A stretch of DNA of 64,000 bases from CAYJBH01 sp964370605 (lineage in GTDB: Bacteria; Bacillota; Clostridia; Oscillospirales; Ruminococcaceae): the NCBI GenBank assembly GCA_964370605.1, contig CAYJJX010000010.1, forward strand, positions 1 to 64,000. Direction: 5' to 3'. The notes beneath the pieces are model-generated. The model saw only the letters and a list, made by a program, of their open reading frames with translations. It made no database searches and had not been told where the DNA came from. Below, one piece after another: positions 42,397 to 51,968 of the stretch. Each line of letters starts with the position of its first letter. The stretch's first letter is position 1. The position numbers were made by a program, and so were the translations under genes.

Positions 42397-45300
42397 ATGA
42401 ACGATTTTGTACACCTGCATCTTCATACCGAATATAGCCTTTTGGACGGCGCTTGTCGTATCGAGGCTTTAATGGATCGTCTTGTCGAGATAGGACAGAA
42501 TTCGGTTGCAATAACCGACCATGGCGTCATGTTTGGCGCGGTCGATTTTTATAAGGCTGCAAAAAAGAGGGGGATAAAACCGATTATCGGCTGTGAAGTT
42601 TATGTAGCAACACGTTCCATGACCGACAAGGTGCATAAGATCGATGGCAACAACCACCTTGTTTTACTTTGCAAAAATGAAACAGGATATCGTAATCTAT
42701 CTGCCTTGGTATCAGCCGGCTTTATCAATGGATTTTATTCAAAGCCGAGAATCGACAAGGATCTTCTCAAAAAGCATAGCGAAGGGCTAATTGCACTTTC
42801 CGCCTGCCTTGCAGGTGAGATTCCGTCGGCATTGCTTGCCGGAAATTATGAAAAGGCGAAAGAAGCGGCAAGTTTTTATCATGAAATGTTCGGTGAGGAC
42901 AATTTCTATATCGAGATACAAAATCATCATCTGCCAGAACAGGAAAAGATTCTTCCGGACCTAATTTCACTTGCGCGGGAAATGAATATACCGCTTGTTG
43001 CTACCAATGATAGCCACTATTTGCATCGTGAGGATTCAAAGATGCAGCGTGTGCTTATCTGTATCGGAACAGGGAAGCTAACCACCGATGAAGATGTGCT
43101 TGAGTTTGGCACAGATGAATTTTATGTAAAGTCGGGTGATGAGATGGCGGCACTTTTTCCGCTTTGCCCCGATGCACTGGAAAACACTGTAAAGATTGCC
43201 GAAATGTGTGACTTTGAATTTGAGTTCGGAGTAACAAAACTTCCGCAGTTTACGCCCGATACCGACGAGACTCCGTTTGAATACTTTGAGCGTATTGTTT
43301 GGAAAGGGTATGAACGATACTTCTCAGACGATGATGAGGAAGCGAAGGAGCGAATACTCTATGAGCTCGATGTAATCGATAGCATGGGTTTTACCGACTA
43401 TTTTTTGATCGTTTCTGATTTTATTTCCTATGCAAAGTCAAAGAACATTCCTGTCGGGCCGGGAAGAGGAAGTGGCGCCGGAAGCCTTGTTGCATACTGC
43501 ATCGGCATCACCGGAATCAATCCTATGAAATATGGTTTGCTGTTTGAGAGATTTTTGAATCCGGAGCGCGTCAGTATGCCGGATTTTGATATTGATTTTT
43601 GCTATGAGCGCCGCGGTGAAGTAATAAATTACGTCAATGAAAAGTATGGCAATGATCATGTGGCACAGATAATTACGTTTGGTACCATGGCGGCGCGTGC
43701 GGCGGTTCGAGATGTCGGCAGAGTACTCGGGATGGCATATGCCGAGGTCGATCGAGTCGCAAAACTCATACCTACTGAATTAAAGATGACATTGAAAAAA
43801 GCGCTCGGACACAAGGAACTCAAGGCGGTCTATGATGGCGATCCGGCCGTGAGGGAACTTTTTGACATGGCTATCAAGGTGGAGGGTATGCCGAGACACG
43901 CCTCAACCCATGCCGCAGGTGTTGTGATTACTCCGCTTCCTACCGTCAATTATCTTCCTCTTGCCGTCAGCAGTGATCAGATCGTAACCCAGTTCCCGAT
44001 GACCACAATTGAAGAACTCGGACTTCTTAAGATGGACTTTTTAGGTCTTAGGACGCTTACTGTGATTGAGGATTGCATCAGGCAGATACCGGACAGTGAT
44101 TTCAACATTGAAAACATTCCGCTTGACGACTCGGCAGTATATAATTTATTGTCGCAGGGTGAGACGGCGGGCGTCTTCCAATTTGAAAGTCAAGGGATTC
44201 AAAAGGTGCTGACCGGCCTAAGACCCAACAGACTTGAAGACCTTATTGCGGTAAACTCATTATACAGACCGGGGCCGATGGACAGCATTCCAAACTATAT
44301 TGAATGGCGACATCATCCGGAAAAGATCCGATACAAACACGAAAAACTGCGCCCAATTCTTGCCGAAACATACGGCTGTATCGTCTATCAAGAGCAGGTC
44401 ATGCAGATTTGTCGTGAACTTGCCGGCTTTTCATACGGTCGAGCCGATCTGATGCGCCGTGCTATGAGCAAGAAAAAGCATGATGTCATGGAGCAGGAGC
44501 GTCAGGTGTTTATTTACGGTCAGGTTGGTGACAGTGGCTGTCCCGGTTGCGTTGCAAACGGTGTTGACGAAAAGTCCGCCAACGAAATTTACGACGAGAT
44601 GGCCGGTTTTGCATCATATGCTTTCAATAAATCGCACGCCGCCGCATACGCACTGATTGCATATCAGACGGCGTATCTGAAATGTCACTATGAAAAAGAG
44701 TTTATGTCGGCTCTGTTGACCAGCGTACTTCACAGTACTGCAAAAATAATGGAATACTCTGCAGTCTGTCGAGCAAAAGGCATAAAACTCCTTCCTCCCG
44801 ATATAAACCGCAGTGACATTGGATTTACCGTCGACGGCGACAATATTCGATTCGGTCTGCTTGCCATAAAAAATGTTGGTGTGGGACTTTGCAGAATGGC
44901 TATTTCTGAGCGTAAAATAAAGCCGTTTACTTCTGTATTTGACTTTTGCACAAGACTTTTTGGATCGGATATAAATCGTCGTGCTTTGGAATGCTTGATC
45001 AAGGCCGGTGCATTCGATGGGTGCGAATCAAATAGAAATGCCCTGCTTTTATCGCTAGAGCCGATGTTGAAGAGCATTGACAGCGACCGTCGCAGTAACA
45101 TCGAAGGGCAACTTGATTTGTTCGGTGACGATTCTGAACAGCTAAATACCTTTACACTACCGAGCGTCGATAATTTGTCAATTACAGAACAACTCAATAT
45201 GGAAAAGGAAGTCAGCGGACTCTATCTTTCGGGTCACCCACTCGATCGATATTCCGACCTTATAAGACAGCACAGCAACATAACACTTGCCGAGGCACAG

Positions 45301-45834
45301 GACGAAGAGCTTGCCCTCGAAAACGACAACAAAAGTGTGTCGCTGATCTGCAGCATTGCTGCCACAAAATTTATATTTACAAGAAAAGGCGACACAATTT
45401 GTTTTGCCACCATCGAAGATCAGACTTCACAATCGGAACTGCTTATTTTTGCCAAAACGCTGGAATCGTGTCGGAGCGAAATCGTTGAGAATGCGGTGGT
45501 GTTGGTAAACGGCCGCATTTCGTTCAAAGAAGACGAGCCATCAAAGATAGTAGCGGAGTCGATAACACCGGTACGACACATCAAACCTTTGCCGACAGGA
45601 AAAGAGGGGCTTTACCTTCGCATCGATAACAATAAAAATCCGCTATATAATAGAGTGGTGTCTACCCTTGAATTATATGAAGGGAATTTTCCGGTCTATG
45701 TGAGGTTTACCGATAACGGAAAGATGGTGAGATTACAAAGTCGCTACTGGGTTACCAAGAGTGAAAAACTCAATGATTCAATCGGAGAAATAATTGGTGC
45801 TGAAAACGTCGCTGTTGTAGAAGCGAAATTTTGA
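42397..45834 (+). CDS. dnaE: DNA polymerase III subunit alpha
   Basis: 1145 residues, usual DnaE1 length. N-terminal PHP domain (HLHLHTEYSLLDGACR), polymerase core with GPGRGSGAGSLVAYCIGI and the catalytic-aspartate motif PDFDIDF, the thumb/fingers region with YRPGPMDSIPNYIEW and QVMQICRELAG, a helix-hairpin-helix, and a C-terminal OB fold with IEDQTSQSELLIF. The enzyme copies DNA in the replisome. The beta-clamp contact is likely near LEGQLDLFGD (about residue 900). It ends the housekeeping block, and a consensus promoter for legB follows. Confidence 0.98.
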   Translation: MNDFVHLHLHTEYSLLDGACRIEALMDRLVEIGQNSVAITDHGVMFGAVDFYKAAKKRGIKPIIGCEVYVATRSMTDKVHKIDGNNHLVLLCKNETGYRNLSALVSAGFINGFYSKPRIDKDLLKKHSEGLIALSACLAGEIPSALLAGNYEKAKEAASFYHEMFGEDNFYIEIQNHHLPEQEKILPDLISLAREMNIPLVATNDSHYLHREDSKMQRVLICIGTGKLTTDEDVLEFGTDEFYVKSGDEMAALFPLCPDALENTVKIAEMCDFEFEFGVTKLPQFTPDTDETPFEYFERIVWKGYERYFSDDDEEAKERILYELDVIDSMGFTDYFLIVSDFISYAKSKNIPVGPGRGSGAGSLVAYCIGITGINPMKYGLLFERFLNPERVSMPDFDIDFCYERRGEVINYVNEKYGNDHVAQIITFGTMAARAAVRDVGRVLGMAYAEVDRVAKLIPTELKMTLKKALGHKELKAVYDGDPAVRELFDMAIKVEGMPRHASTHAAGVVITPLPTVNYLPLAVSSDQIVTQFPMTTIEELGLLKMDFLGLRTLTVIEDCIRQIPDSDFNIENIPLDDSAVYNLLSQGETAGVFQFESQGIQKVLTGLRPNRLEDLIAVNSLYRPGPMDSIPNYIEWRHHPEKIRYKHEKLRPILAETYGCIVYQEQVMQICRELAGFSYGRADLMRRAMSKKKHDVMEQERQVFIYGQVGDSGCPGCVANGVDEKSANEIYDEMAGFASYAFNKSHAAAYALIAYQTAYLKCHYEKEFMSALLTSVLHSTAKIMEYSAVCRAKGIKLLPPDINRSDIGFTVDGDNIRFGLLAIKNVGVGLCRMAISERKIKPFTSVFDFCTRLFGSDINRRALECLIKAGAFDGCESNRNALLLSLEPMLKSIDSDRRSNIEGQLDLFGDDSEQLNTFTLPSVDNLSITEQLNMEKEVSGLYLSGHPLDRYSDLIRQHSNITLAEAQDEELALENDNKSVSLICSIAATKFIFTRKGDTICFATIEDQTSQSELLIFAKTLESCRSEIVENAVVLVNGRISFKEDEPSKIVAESITPVRHIKPLPTGKEGLYLRIDNNKNPLYNRVVSTLELYEGNFPVYVRFTDNGKMVRLQSRYWVTKSEKLNDSIGEIIGAENVAVVEAKF

Positions 45835-45843
45835 GTAGCAAAT

Positions 45844-45872
45844 TTGACAACTATGTTCAAAAAGGATATAAT
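45844..45872 (+). promoter_or_regulatory. Consensus sigma-A promoter for the legB operon
   Basis: TTGACA (45844-45849), a 17-nt spacer and TATAAT (45867-45872): both hexamers are perfect. The legB start at 45907 is 34 nt past the -10. Confidence 0.93.
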
Positions 45873-45906
45873 CAAACAGATGTTTAAATAAGAAGGAAAC
45901 ACATTG

Positions 45907-46890
45907 ATGAGTAATAAAGTTATTGTAACCGGCGCCGACGGATTTATCGGCAGTCATCTAACTGAAGAGCTTGTTCGAAGCGGAAAAAAGGTCACAGCTT
46001 TTTGTTATTACAACTCTTTCGGACAGGCAGGCTGGCTGGATACCTTGCCCAAAGAGATAACCTCTGAGATTGAATTTTTCTATGGTGATATTCGTGACCC
46101 GAACGGTGTTCGTACAGCGATACGCGGCAAGGATATAGTGTACCATCTTGCGGCCCTTATAGCGATTCCTTTCAGCTATCATTCTCCCGACAGCTATGTC
46201 GATACAAATATCAAAGGCACGCTGAATATATTGAATGCGGCAAGAGAGTGTGATACCCAGCGCGTGCTTGTTACTTCCACCAGTGAAGTTTACGGTACCG
46301 CGCAATATGTTCCGATAGATGAAAAACACCCATACCAAGGACAATCGCCCTATTCTGCAACCAAGATAGGCGCCGATCGCCTTGCCGAAAGTTTCTATCG
46401 CAGTTTTGAGCTTCCGGTAACCATTGTGCGTCCTTTCAACACCTTTGGTCCTCGTCAGAGTGCAAGGGCTGTCATACCAACCATCATTACACAGCTTTTG
46501 TTTGGAAAGACCGAAATAAAACTCGGTTCCTTGACGCCGACAAGGGACTTCAATTATGTAAAAGATACTGCCGCAGGTTTTATGCGTATTGCCGAGTGTT
46601 CCAATACTATCGGTGAAGAGATTAACATTGCTACCGGACAGGAGATCAGTATCGGAGAACTCGCAAACGAGTTGATCGCACAGATTAATCCAACTGCAAA
46701 GATTGTAACGGACGATGAAAGACTGCGCCCTGAAAAGAGTGAGGTGGAACGTCTACTTGGCTGCAATAAAAAGTTTATTCGTCTTTGCGGAGCACCGAAT
46801 AATTATACTTTTGAAGAAGGAATCGCTGAAACAATTGAATTTATTAGACAAAATCTCGACCGATATAAGCCGGAAGTCTACAATATATGA
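45907..46890 (+). CDS. legB: LegB-type NAD-dependent sugar 4,6-dehydratase
   Basis: 327 residues from the ATG at 45907, with AAGGAAA upstream (TTG at 45904 is an alternative). Extended short-chain dehydrogenase: GADGFIG (9-15), STSEVYG (124-130) and catalytic Y149xxxK153. VRPFNTFGPRQSARAVIPTI and TRDFNYVKDT match LegB, the GDP- or UDP-HexNAc 4,6-dehydratase that starts legionaminic acid synthesis. It stands behind its own consensus promoter and is coupled to the next gene by an ATGA overlap. LegC is in the other operon 13 kb away. Confidence 0.9.
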   Translation: MSNKVIVTGADGFIGSHLTEELVRSGKKVTAFCYYNSFGQAGWLDTLPKEITSEIEFFYGDIRDPNGVRTAIRGKDIVYHLAALIAIPFSYHSPDSYVDTNIKGTLNILNAARECDTQRVLVTSTSEVYGTAQYVPIDEKHPYQGQSPYSATKIGADRLAESFYRSFELPVTIVRPFNTFGPRQSARAVIPTIITQLLFGKTEIKLGSLTPTRDFNYVKDTAAGFMRIAECSNTIGEEINIATGQEISIGELANELIAQINPTAKIVTDDERLRPEKSEVERLLGCNKKFIRLCGAPNNYTFEEGIAETIEFIRQNLDRYKPEVYNI

Positions 46891-48434
46891 CACAGCGACT
46901 TAAAAAATTGCTTGATAACCGCATTGCCGTGCAGGTGCTGATCTACTCGGTGCTTTTTCTGGTGGCATTGTTTGTGGTATATTGGATGCGTGTATTTTAC
47001 TATTTTGATTATGCATCCGGCCCTACCATGGTATTGATCGCGACTATAACGCTGTTTGCTATATATACCATCATGCGTTTGGTTGTTGTGAGGGTGAAGG
47101 ACAATTTCGCTCTTTGGGGAGCTGTTTTGGTGTTGCTTTGTGGTCTGCTTTTCGCCTTTGCCAACCCACCACTCCAAACTCCGGACGAAAATGCGCATTT
47201 TCTTCGCACCTATGCTATATCATGCGGTTATTTTGATTTTGATCCGACAAGGGTTTATCCAAATGACGTAGCGCTGATGTTAGAAGAATTCGAACCGTTT
47301 TACAGTCATTACCATACTCAACAAGGCGATCAGATCATCTATCGGTATGAAGACTATTTCAATCGGCTTGCGGCAAACGATATAGCAACGACCGACAAAA
47401 ACGAAGAGCCGATCTTAATGTTGATACTTCCGTATCTGCCGTCTGCTGCGGTTATAGCTCCGCTTCGGGCGCTCGGCGTCAGTGCACTGGTACTTCAGTT
47501 TGTTGCTAGGATTGTGAATGTTGTTATCTTTGCGGCGATTTGCTATTATGCCTTGTCGATCACCAAAAGATTTCGAGTGATGTTTCTTGCAACAATGTTG
47601 TTCCCGACCACACTCTTTATAGGCGCCTCCACCTCCTATGACAGTGCCATGCTTGCCATGTCTATTTTGCTGTTGGCGTTTGCATTCAAAGAAAAAATCA
47701 CAACCAGAGATGTAATAATCATCTGCATTGTAACGGGCTATATATCGCATATTAAAATACTGAATGTACTTTTGTTACTGCCGCTGTTGATAATAAATAA
47801 AAATAGCTGGGTCACAAAAATCCCCAAATGGCTTTTTGCGGTTTTGCTCAGTCTCTCTGCGATAATCGGATCGTTGGCGGTGACGACTTATGCCGGTATA
47901 TTTTCTTCGTTTGAACCGATACCAAGACTTGACAGTGTCGATCCGGTTGGTCAGATCCTCTTTATTCTTGGCAGCATTCCGAGATACTTGATTGTGATGT
48001 TCGGCTCTTTTTATGAAAACACTTTCTTTATTTCTGACCTTAGCAACTTTGGTTGGACCGATACTGAAATTCCAATTATTGCTCATCTTGTAATACCATT
48101 AATGATTCTTGTCGCACTGTTATTCGCAGAGTTCAGAAAAGGCGATATGCCGATGCTTTTGATGTTGCTGTTCTTTGCGGCGATCTATACTGCCAGCGCT
48201 ATTACCGGATTGTATGTGACCAACACTCCGGTGGCAATGGTTCGAGCGGTAGGAGTTCAGGCACGATATTTTCTGCCCGCAGTATATGCTTTTTTCATTG
48301 CACTTTCCATGTTCTTTGGGCGACATATTTCGGTCAAGAGTAACCTGACCGAAAGTGCAGCAGTTGCGGTACTGGGCGGATTTTCGTCCGCATCGGCTCT
48401 TTTATTATTTTTGACTCACAATGTTATGTGGTAG
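46887..48434 (+). CDS. DUF2142-type polytopic membrane protein
   Basis: 515 residues with about 11 hydrophobic segments. Residues near 90-110 read FANPPLQTPDENAHFLRTYAIS, the hallmark PPLQxPDExAHFLRA of DUF2142, where the Asp/Glu pair recalls the active site of GT-C lipid-linked glycosyltransferases. It probably handles lipid-linked sugars for a surface glycan. Coupled to legB by a 4-nt overlap, so it may use the legionaminic acid product or partner sugars. No signal for a specific substrate is seen. Confidence 0.85.
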   Translation: MTQRLKKLLDNRIAVQVLIYSVLFLVALFVVYWMRVFYYFDYASGPTMVLIATITLFAIYTIMRLVVVRVKDNFALWGAVLVLLCGLLFAFANPPLQTPDENAHFLRTYAISCGYFDFDPTRVYPNDVALMLEEFEPFYSHYHTQQGDQIIYRYEDYFNRLAANDIATTDKNEEPILMLILPYLPSAAVIAPLRALGVSALVLQFVARIVNVVIFAAICYYALSITKRFRVMFLATMLFPTTLFIGASTSYDSAMLAMSILLLAFAFKEKITTRDVIIICIVTGYISHIKILNVLLLLPLLIINKNSWVTKIPKWLFAVLLSLSAIIGSLAVTTYAGIFSSFEPIPRLDSVDPVGQILFILGSIPRYLIVMFGSFYENTFFISDLSNFGWTDTEIPIIAHLVIPLMILVALLFAEFRKGDMPMLLMLLFFAAIYTASAITGLYVTNTPVAMVRAVGVQARYFLPAVYAFFIALSMFFGRHISVKSNLTESAAVAVLGGFSSASALLLFLTHNVMW

Positions 48435-48459
48435 CGTTTAAAAAAGGGAAGTTACTAAT

Positions 48460-50376
48460 ATGATACCTTTTTTTCAGGTCTTATTAACCTTGATATCTGT
48501 GATAGCCGTATCGATGGCACTCACCTTGTTTCTCAAGGTCAAGGCAGGATTATCTCCTCTCTTGACACTCGGGTCGGTGATTGCCTTATTAATTCTTGCC
48601 GGAATGATAAATCTTGCAGCACCAGTTGCAACTTTGTTCTTTGGATTGTCGGCAGTATCGTGCGTCTTTATTTTTATTCGAATAAAAGAAGATAAAGCGG
48701 CTTTATTACTTTTCACCGATGTCGGTTTTATAAGTTTTGTGCTATTGTCGATATTTTTTATCACGCTTTTTTCAATACGTCAACCGCTTTTTTATGAATG
48801 GGATGATTTTTCTTTTTGGGGCACAGCGGCTCGTGTCGTTAGTGAAACCAATCTACTCTATTCGGTTGCCGAAAGTAATCTTTATGGCCCTTCCCATCCG
48901 CCTGCACTTATCATGGCGGCCTACCTTTTCAACTTTTTGGGAGAATACGAGGCATTTCGCCATCTCTTGGGATATGATATTTTATTATTCGCGGCTTTTG
49001 GTGCTATTCTAAGTTGTTTTGATAAAGATAAGCGTCACTTTGCGGTAGCAATTCTTGTGATTTTACTGGTTTCGCCTTTTATAGCTCTCAATATTTTCGG
49101 TCGCGCAGTACATCTGATACCGGGATTTATGTCCGGCTATGCCGACTATCCGATGGGTATTATCTTTGGAGCGACTCTGACGGTATATTTTTGCCGAGTT
49201 GGCGGACGGCTATGGTCGATTATTACCACGTTTATCCTGCTGTTTCTGCTGACTCTTTGCAAAGAGACAGGTCTAGCCTTTGCATTACTTGCGGCAGGAT
49301 TGATATCGGTTGATATATTATTCACGGCGCGAGAATATCACATTATAAAGCGAGTTTTGACATTTATCGGTCTTATGGTGACACCGGTCGTTGCATATGT
49401 TTCATGGGCTATCCACCTTGGGGCGGTAGCAGATGTCGATCGGACCGATACAGGTGGTGAAGAAGGTCTTAGCATGGGTGAAATGATGTTCACCGGTATC
49501 ACAGAACTTGTTTCTCCGTCGGTTCGTACCGAGAAATTTTCCGCCGTTTTTGAAAACCTTATCAGAGCTTTTTTCTTTGACCGAGTCATGTTGCTCGGGA
49601 GTGGTTTTGTCATTATAATAGCGATAACTTTATTGCTTCTGGCCGCATTCATCTTGTCAAAAGAAAAGCGCAGCCGCATTAATATTGCATTATTTTATGT
49701 TTTCAGTCTACTTGGATGCATGGCATATAATATTTTTCTCGGATTTACCTATGTTTATATATTTACCGGCGACACCGGCATTGCACTCATATCATATTCA
49801 AGATATGTAATGCCCTATTATCTTGGCTGGTTTATTTTTGCTTTTGTGTATACGGCATTCTTGCTTCAACGCAGTCCGCGATTGAAAAGGGTAACCCAGC
49901 CTGCGTTGGTATTGGCAGGTTGCGGAATCTTTGCTGTAAGTCATATGCTTACTCCTGCCGAGCTTACCTATATTGGATACGCAGATTCCCATTTTGCAGC
50001 GGGTAGAGAAACAATACAAAAAATCGAGACAGCGAAACAGCATTTTGATTCTGAGGATATTGTGTTTTACATGCATTCAAGCGATGACGGGTATGGTTGG
50101 TTTCAAAACTATTATTATTTCTTTCCATATAATTTGGATTATTCGGGTGGCGGAGATCTTGCACGATATGGTGGCGACGGTTTGACGGAGTATTTGGCTG
50201 AAATTGGTGCAGATATAGTGTATATTGATCACCTTGATATTACAGCAGGTGAGGAATATCGACATCTATTCAGCGATGGACTGTCAAGCTATTTTGAAGG
50301 TGAAACCTATGTTTATAGTGTCGAGATGTTAAGTACCGGTGTTATTATGCATCCGATAGAGATGAATATCGAATAG
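48460..50376 (+). CDS. Polytopic GT-C-like glycosyltransferase
   Basis: 638 residues with about 12 hydrophobic segments and a C-terminal extracytoplasmic part (about 505-638). After the third or fourth helix comes an acidic loop motif FYEWDDFSFWGTAARVV and GPSHPPALIMAAYLF, the catalytic-loop type of GT-C enzymes. Probably moves a sugar from a polyprenyl-phosphate donor onto a surface glycan. A C-terminal domain beginning GYADSHFAAGRETIQKIE may bind the acceptor. It follows the DUF2142 gene by 25 nt and precedes legI by 17 nt, all in one operon. Confidence 0.75.
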   Translation: MIPFFQVLLTLISVIAVSMALTLFLKVKAGLSPLLTLGSVIALLILAGMINLAAPVATLFFGLSAVSCVFIFIRIKEDKAALLLFTDVGFISFVLLSIFFITLFSIRQPLFYEWDDFSFWGTAARVVSETNLLYSVAESNLYGPSHPPALIMAAYLFNFLGEYEAFRHLLGYDILLFAAFGAILSCFDKDKRHFAVAILVILLVSPFIALNIFGRAVHLIPGFMSGYADYPMGIIFGATLTVYFCRVGGRLWSIITTFILLFLLTLCKETGLAFALLAAGLISVDILFTAREYHIIKRVLTFIGLMVTPVVAYVSWAIHLGAVADVDRTDTGGEEGLSMGEMMFTGITELVSPSVRTEKFSAVFENLIRAFFFDRVMLLGSGFVIIIAITLLLLAAFILSKEKRSRINIALFYVFSLLGCMAYNIFLGFTYVYIFTGDTGIALISYSRYVMPYYLGWFIFAFVYTAFLLQRSPRLKRVTQPALVLAGCGIFAVSHMLTPAELTYIGYADSHFAAGRETIQKIETAKQHFDSEDIVFYMHSSDDGYGWFQNYYYFFPYNLDYSGGGDLARYGGDGLTEYLAEIGADIVYIDHLDITAGEEYRHLFSDGLSSYFEGETYVYSVEMLSTGVIMHPIEMNIE

Positions 50377-50393
50377 AGCGAAAGGAATCATTC

Positions 50394-51389
50394 ATGTCAG
50401 TATTGATTATAGCCGAAGCAGGAGTAAATGCCGCGAACTCACTGGTAACCGCAAAAGAAATGTGCGATACAGCGCTGTCGGCCGGAGCCGATATTGTAAA
50501 ATTTCAGACCGCAGTGCCGGAACTGGTTATAAGCCGTTTTGCAGAAAAGGCCGAATATCAAAAACGATCGACCGGTTCTGATGAAAGTCAGCTTGAAATG
50601 ATAAAAAAATTGCACCTAACTTTTGAGGAACATGCAGAGCTGAAAAGATACTGCGATGAGATAGGCATTATATATTTATCGACACCGTTTGATCTTGTCA
50701 GCCTTGAATTTCTTTCAACACTTGATATGCCTCTTTATAAAATCCCTTCAGGTGAAATTACAAACCTTCCGCTTTTGGAGGCGATTGCCGAAAAGGGGAG
50801 ACCGATAATAATGTCTACCGGAATGTGTACCCTTGACGAGGTAGGGGAGGCGGTATCGGTGCTGGAGAGACATAGTCTTCCGAAGTTAACGTTGCTCCAT
50901 TGTAACACAGAGTATCCCACCCCATATTGTGATGTGAATCTTAGAGCGATGTTGACACTTCGAGATCGTTTTTCGGTCGATGTCGGCTATAGCGATCATA
51001 CCGACGGGATAGAGGCGTCGGTGGCGGCGGTAGCACTCGGTGCAACGGTAATAGAAAAGCATTTTACGTTGGACAAAAATGCACAAGGTCCCGATCATAA
51101 AGCGAGTCTTGACCCGGATGAACTTGAGAACCTTGTGAAGGCTGTTCGAAATACCGAAAAATTGCTCGGAAGTGATCAAAAGCTTCCATCACCCTCCGAA
51201 AGTCGCAACATAGAGATTGCACGAAAAAGTATTGTTGCGGCACGGTCAATTACAAAAGGTGAGATATTGGATGCAGATAATATTACTACAAAACGTCCCG
51301 GGAATGGTATAAGCCCGATGCGTTGGCATGACGTGCTTGGGCAGGTTGCGACTAAAGATTTTGCTGAGGACGAGCCGATCGAGCTGTGA
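50394..51389 (+). CDS. legI: N-acetylneuraminate/N,N'-diacetyllegionaminate synthase
   Basis: 331 residues. NeuB-family: TIM barrel with EAGVNAANSL, VKFQTAV, STPFDLVSLEFL and IPSGEITNLPLLEAI, catalytic HCNTEYPTP, SDHTDGIEASVAAVALGA and EKHFTLDK...GPDHKASLDP, then a C-terminal SAF (antifreeze-like) domain (about 275-331) with RSIVAARSITKGE and PGNGISP. It condenses a 6-carbon sugar with phosphoenolpyruvate to give a nonulosonic acid. The partner LegB and LegC enzymes point to legionaminic acid, but sialic or pseudaminic acid cannot be excluded from this gene alone. Confidence 0.9.
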   Translation: MSVLIIAEAGVNAANSLVTAKEMCDTALSAGADIVKFQTAVPELVISRFAEKAEYQKRSTGSDESQLEMIKKLHLTFEEHAELKRYCDEIGIIYLSTPFDLVSLEFLSTLDMPLYKIPSGEITNLPLLEAIAEKGRPIIMSTGMCTLDEVGEAVSVLERHSLPKLTLLHCNTEYPTPYCDVNLRAMLTLRDRFSVDVGYSDHTDGIEASVAAVALGATVIEKHFTLDKNAQGPDHKASLDPDELENLVKAVRNTEKLLGSDQKLPSPSESRNIEIARKSIVAARSITKGEILDADNITTKRPGNGISPMRWHDVLGQVATKDFAEDEPIEL

Positions 51390-51428
51390 CAATATCGAGA
51401 TTATAAACCGAAAAATCAGGTGATTAAT

Positions 51429-51839
51429 ATGGAAAGTATCATTGTAGTCGCGCTTAAGGGCGTGATATTATACGACGGTCGTGTACTGATTGTCAAGCGT
51501 TCTCAAGACGATGAGGTTGGTGCAAACTCTTGGGAATTTGCCGGAGGAAAACTGGAGTTTGGCGAAGAGCTGGAAACGGCATTGAAACGGGAGATATCGG
51601 AAGAAGTCGGCCTTGAAATTGATGTGAACGGCCTTTTATATGCGACTACTTTTAAAACAAGTGAACATAGACAGATTGTTATTTTAACATACCTATGCAA
51701 TGCCCACTCAAACAAAGTCTGCCTTTCGGCCGAACATCAGGATTTTCTTTGGGCTACCGAACAGGAACTAAAGGACATGCTTGTGAAGCCGATTGTAAAC
51801 GACATGGATAACAATTCGGTTTGGGAAAAAATATTTTGA
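51429..51839 (+). CDS. Nudix hydrolase
   Basis: 136 residues from the ATG at 51429 (AGGTGAT 5 nt upstream; the GTG at 51420 lacks such a site). The Nudix box is complete: GKLEFGEELETALKREISEE, matching Gx5Ex7REUxEExGU. It hydrolyses a nucleoside diphosphate linked to another group, MutT-like; substrate is unknown. Last gene of the legB operon, and followed by a terminator. It could clean up nucleotide-sugar or oxidised nucleotides. Confidence 0.93.
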   Translation: MESIIVVALKGVILYDGRVLIVKRSQDDEVGANSWEFAGGKLEFGEELETALKREISEEVGLEIDVNGLLYATTFKTSEHRQIVILTYLCNAHSNKVCLSAEHQDFLWATEQELKDMLVKPIVNDMDNNSVWEKIF

Positions 51840-51880
51840 AATGTCACGGCTTAGATATTGTGCATCTTACGTGTGATTAG

Positions 51881-51921
51881 AAAAAGTCTATGCTTAACTT
51901 TATGTTAAGCACAGACTTTTT
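51881..51921. terminator. Bidirectional terminator after the Nudix gene
   Basis: A stem with one A-C mismatch (51881-51898 with 51904-51921) and a 5-nt loop, with A- and T-runs at the ends. It serves the plus-strand legB operon and the convergent ddh gene. Confidence 0.9.
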
Positions 51922-51968
51922 AATTAGTTAAAATATGTTAACGTTGCAGATACCGTCAAATAACAATT

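Noticed and set aside
42397..45834. Intein or insertion in dnaE
   Set aside because: The length and motif order are normal for DnaE, with no extra block between catalytic motifs.
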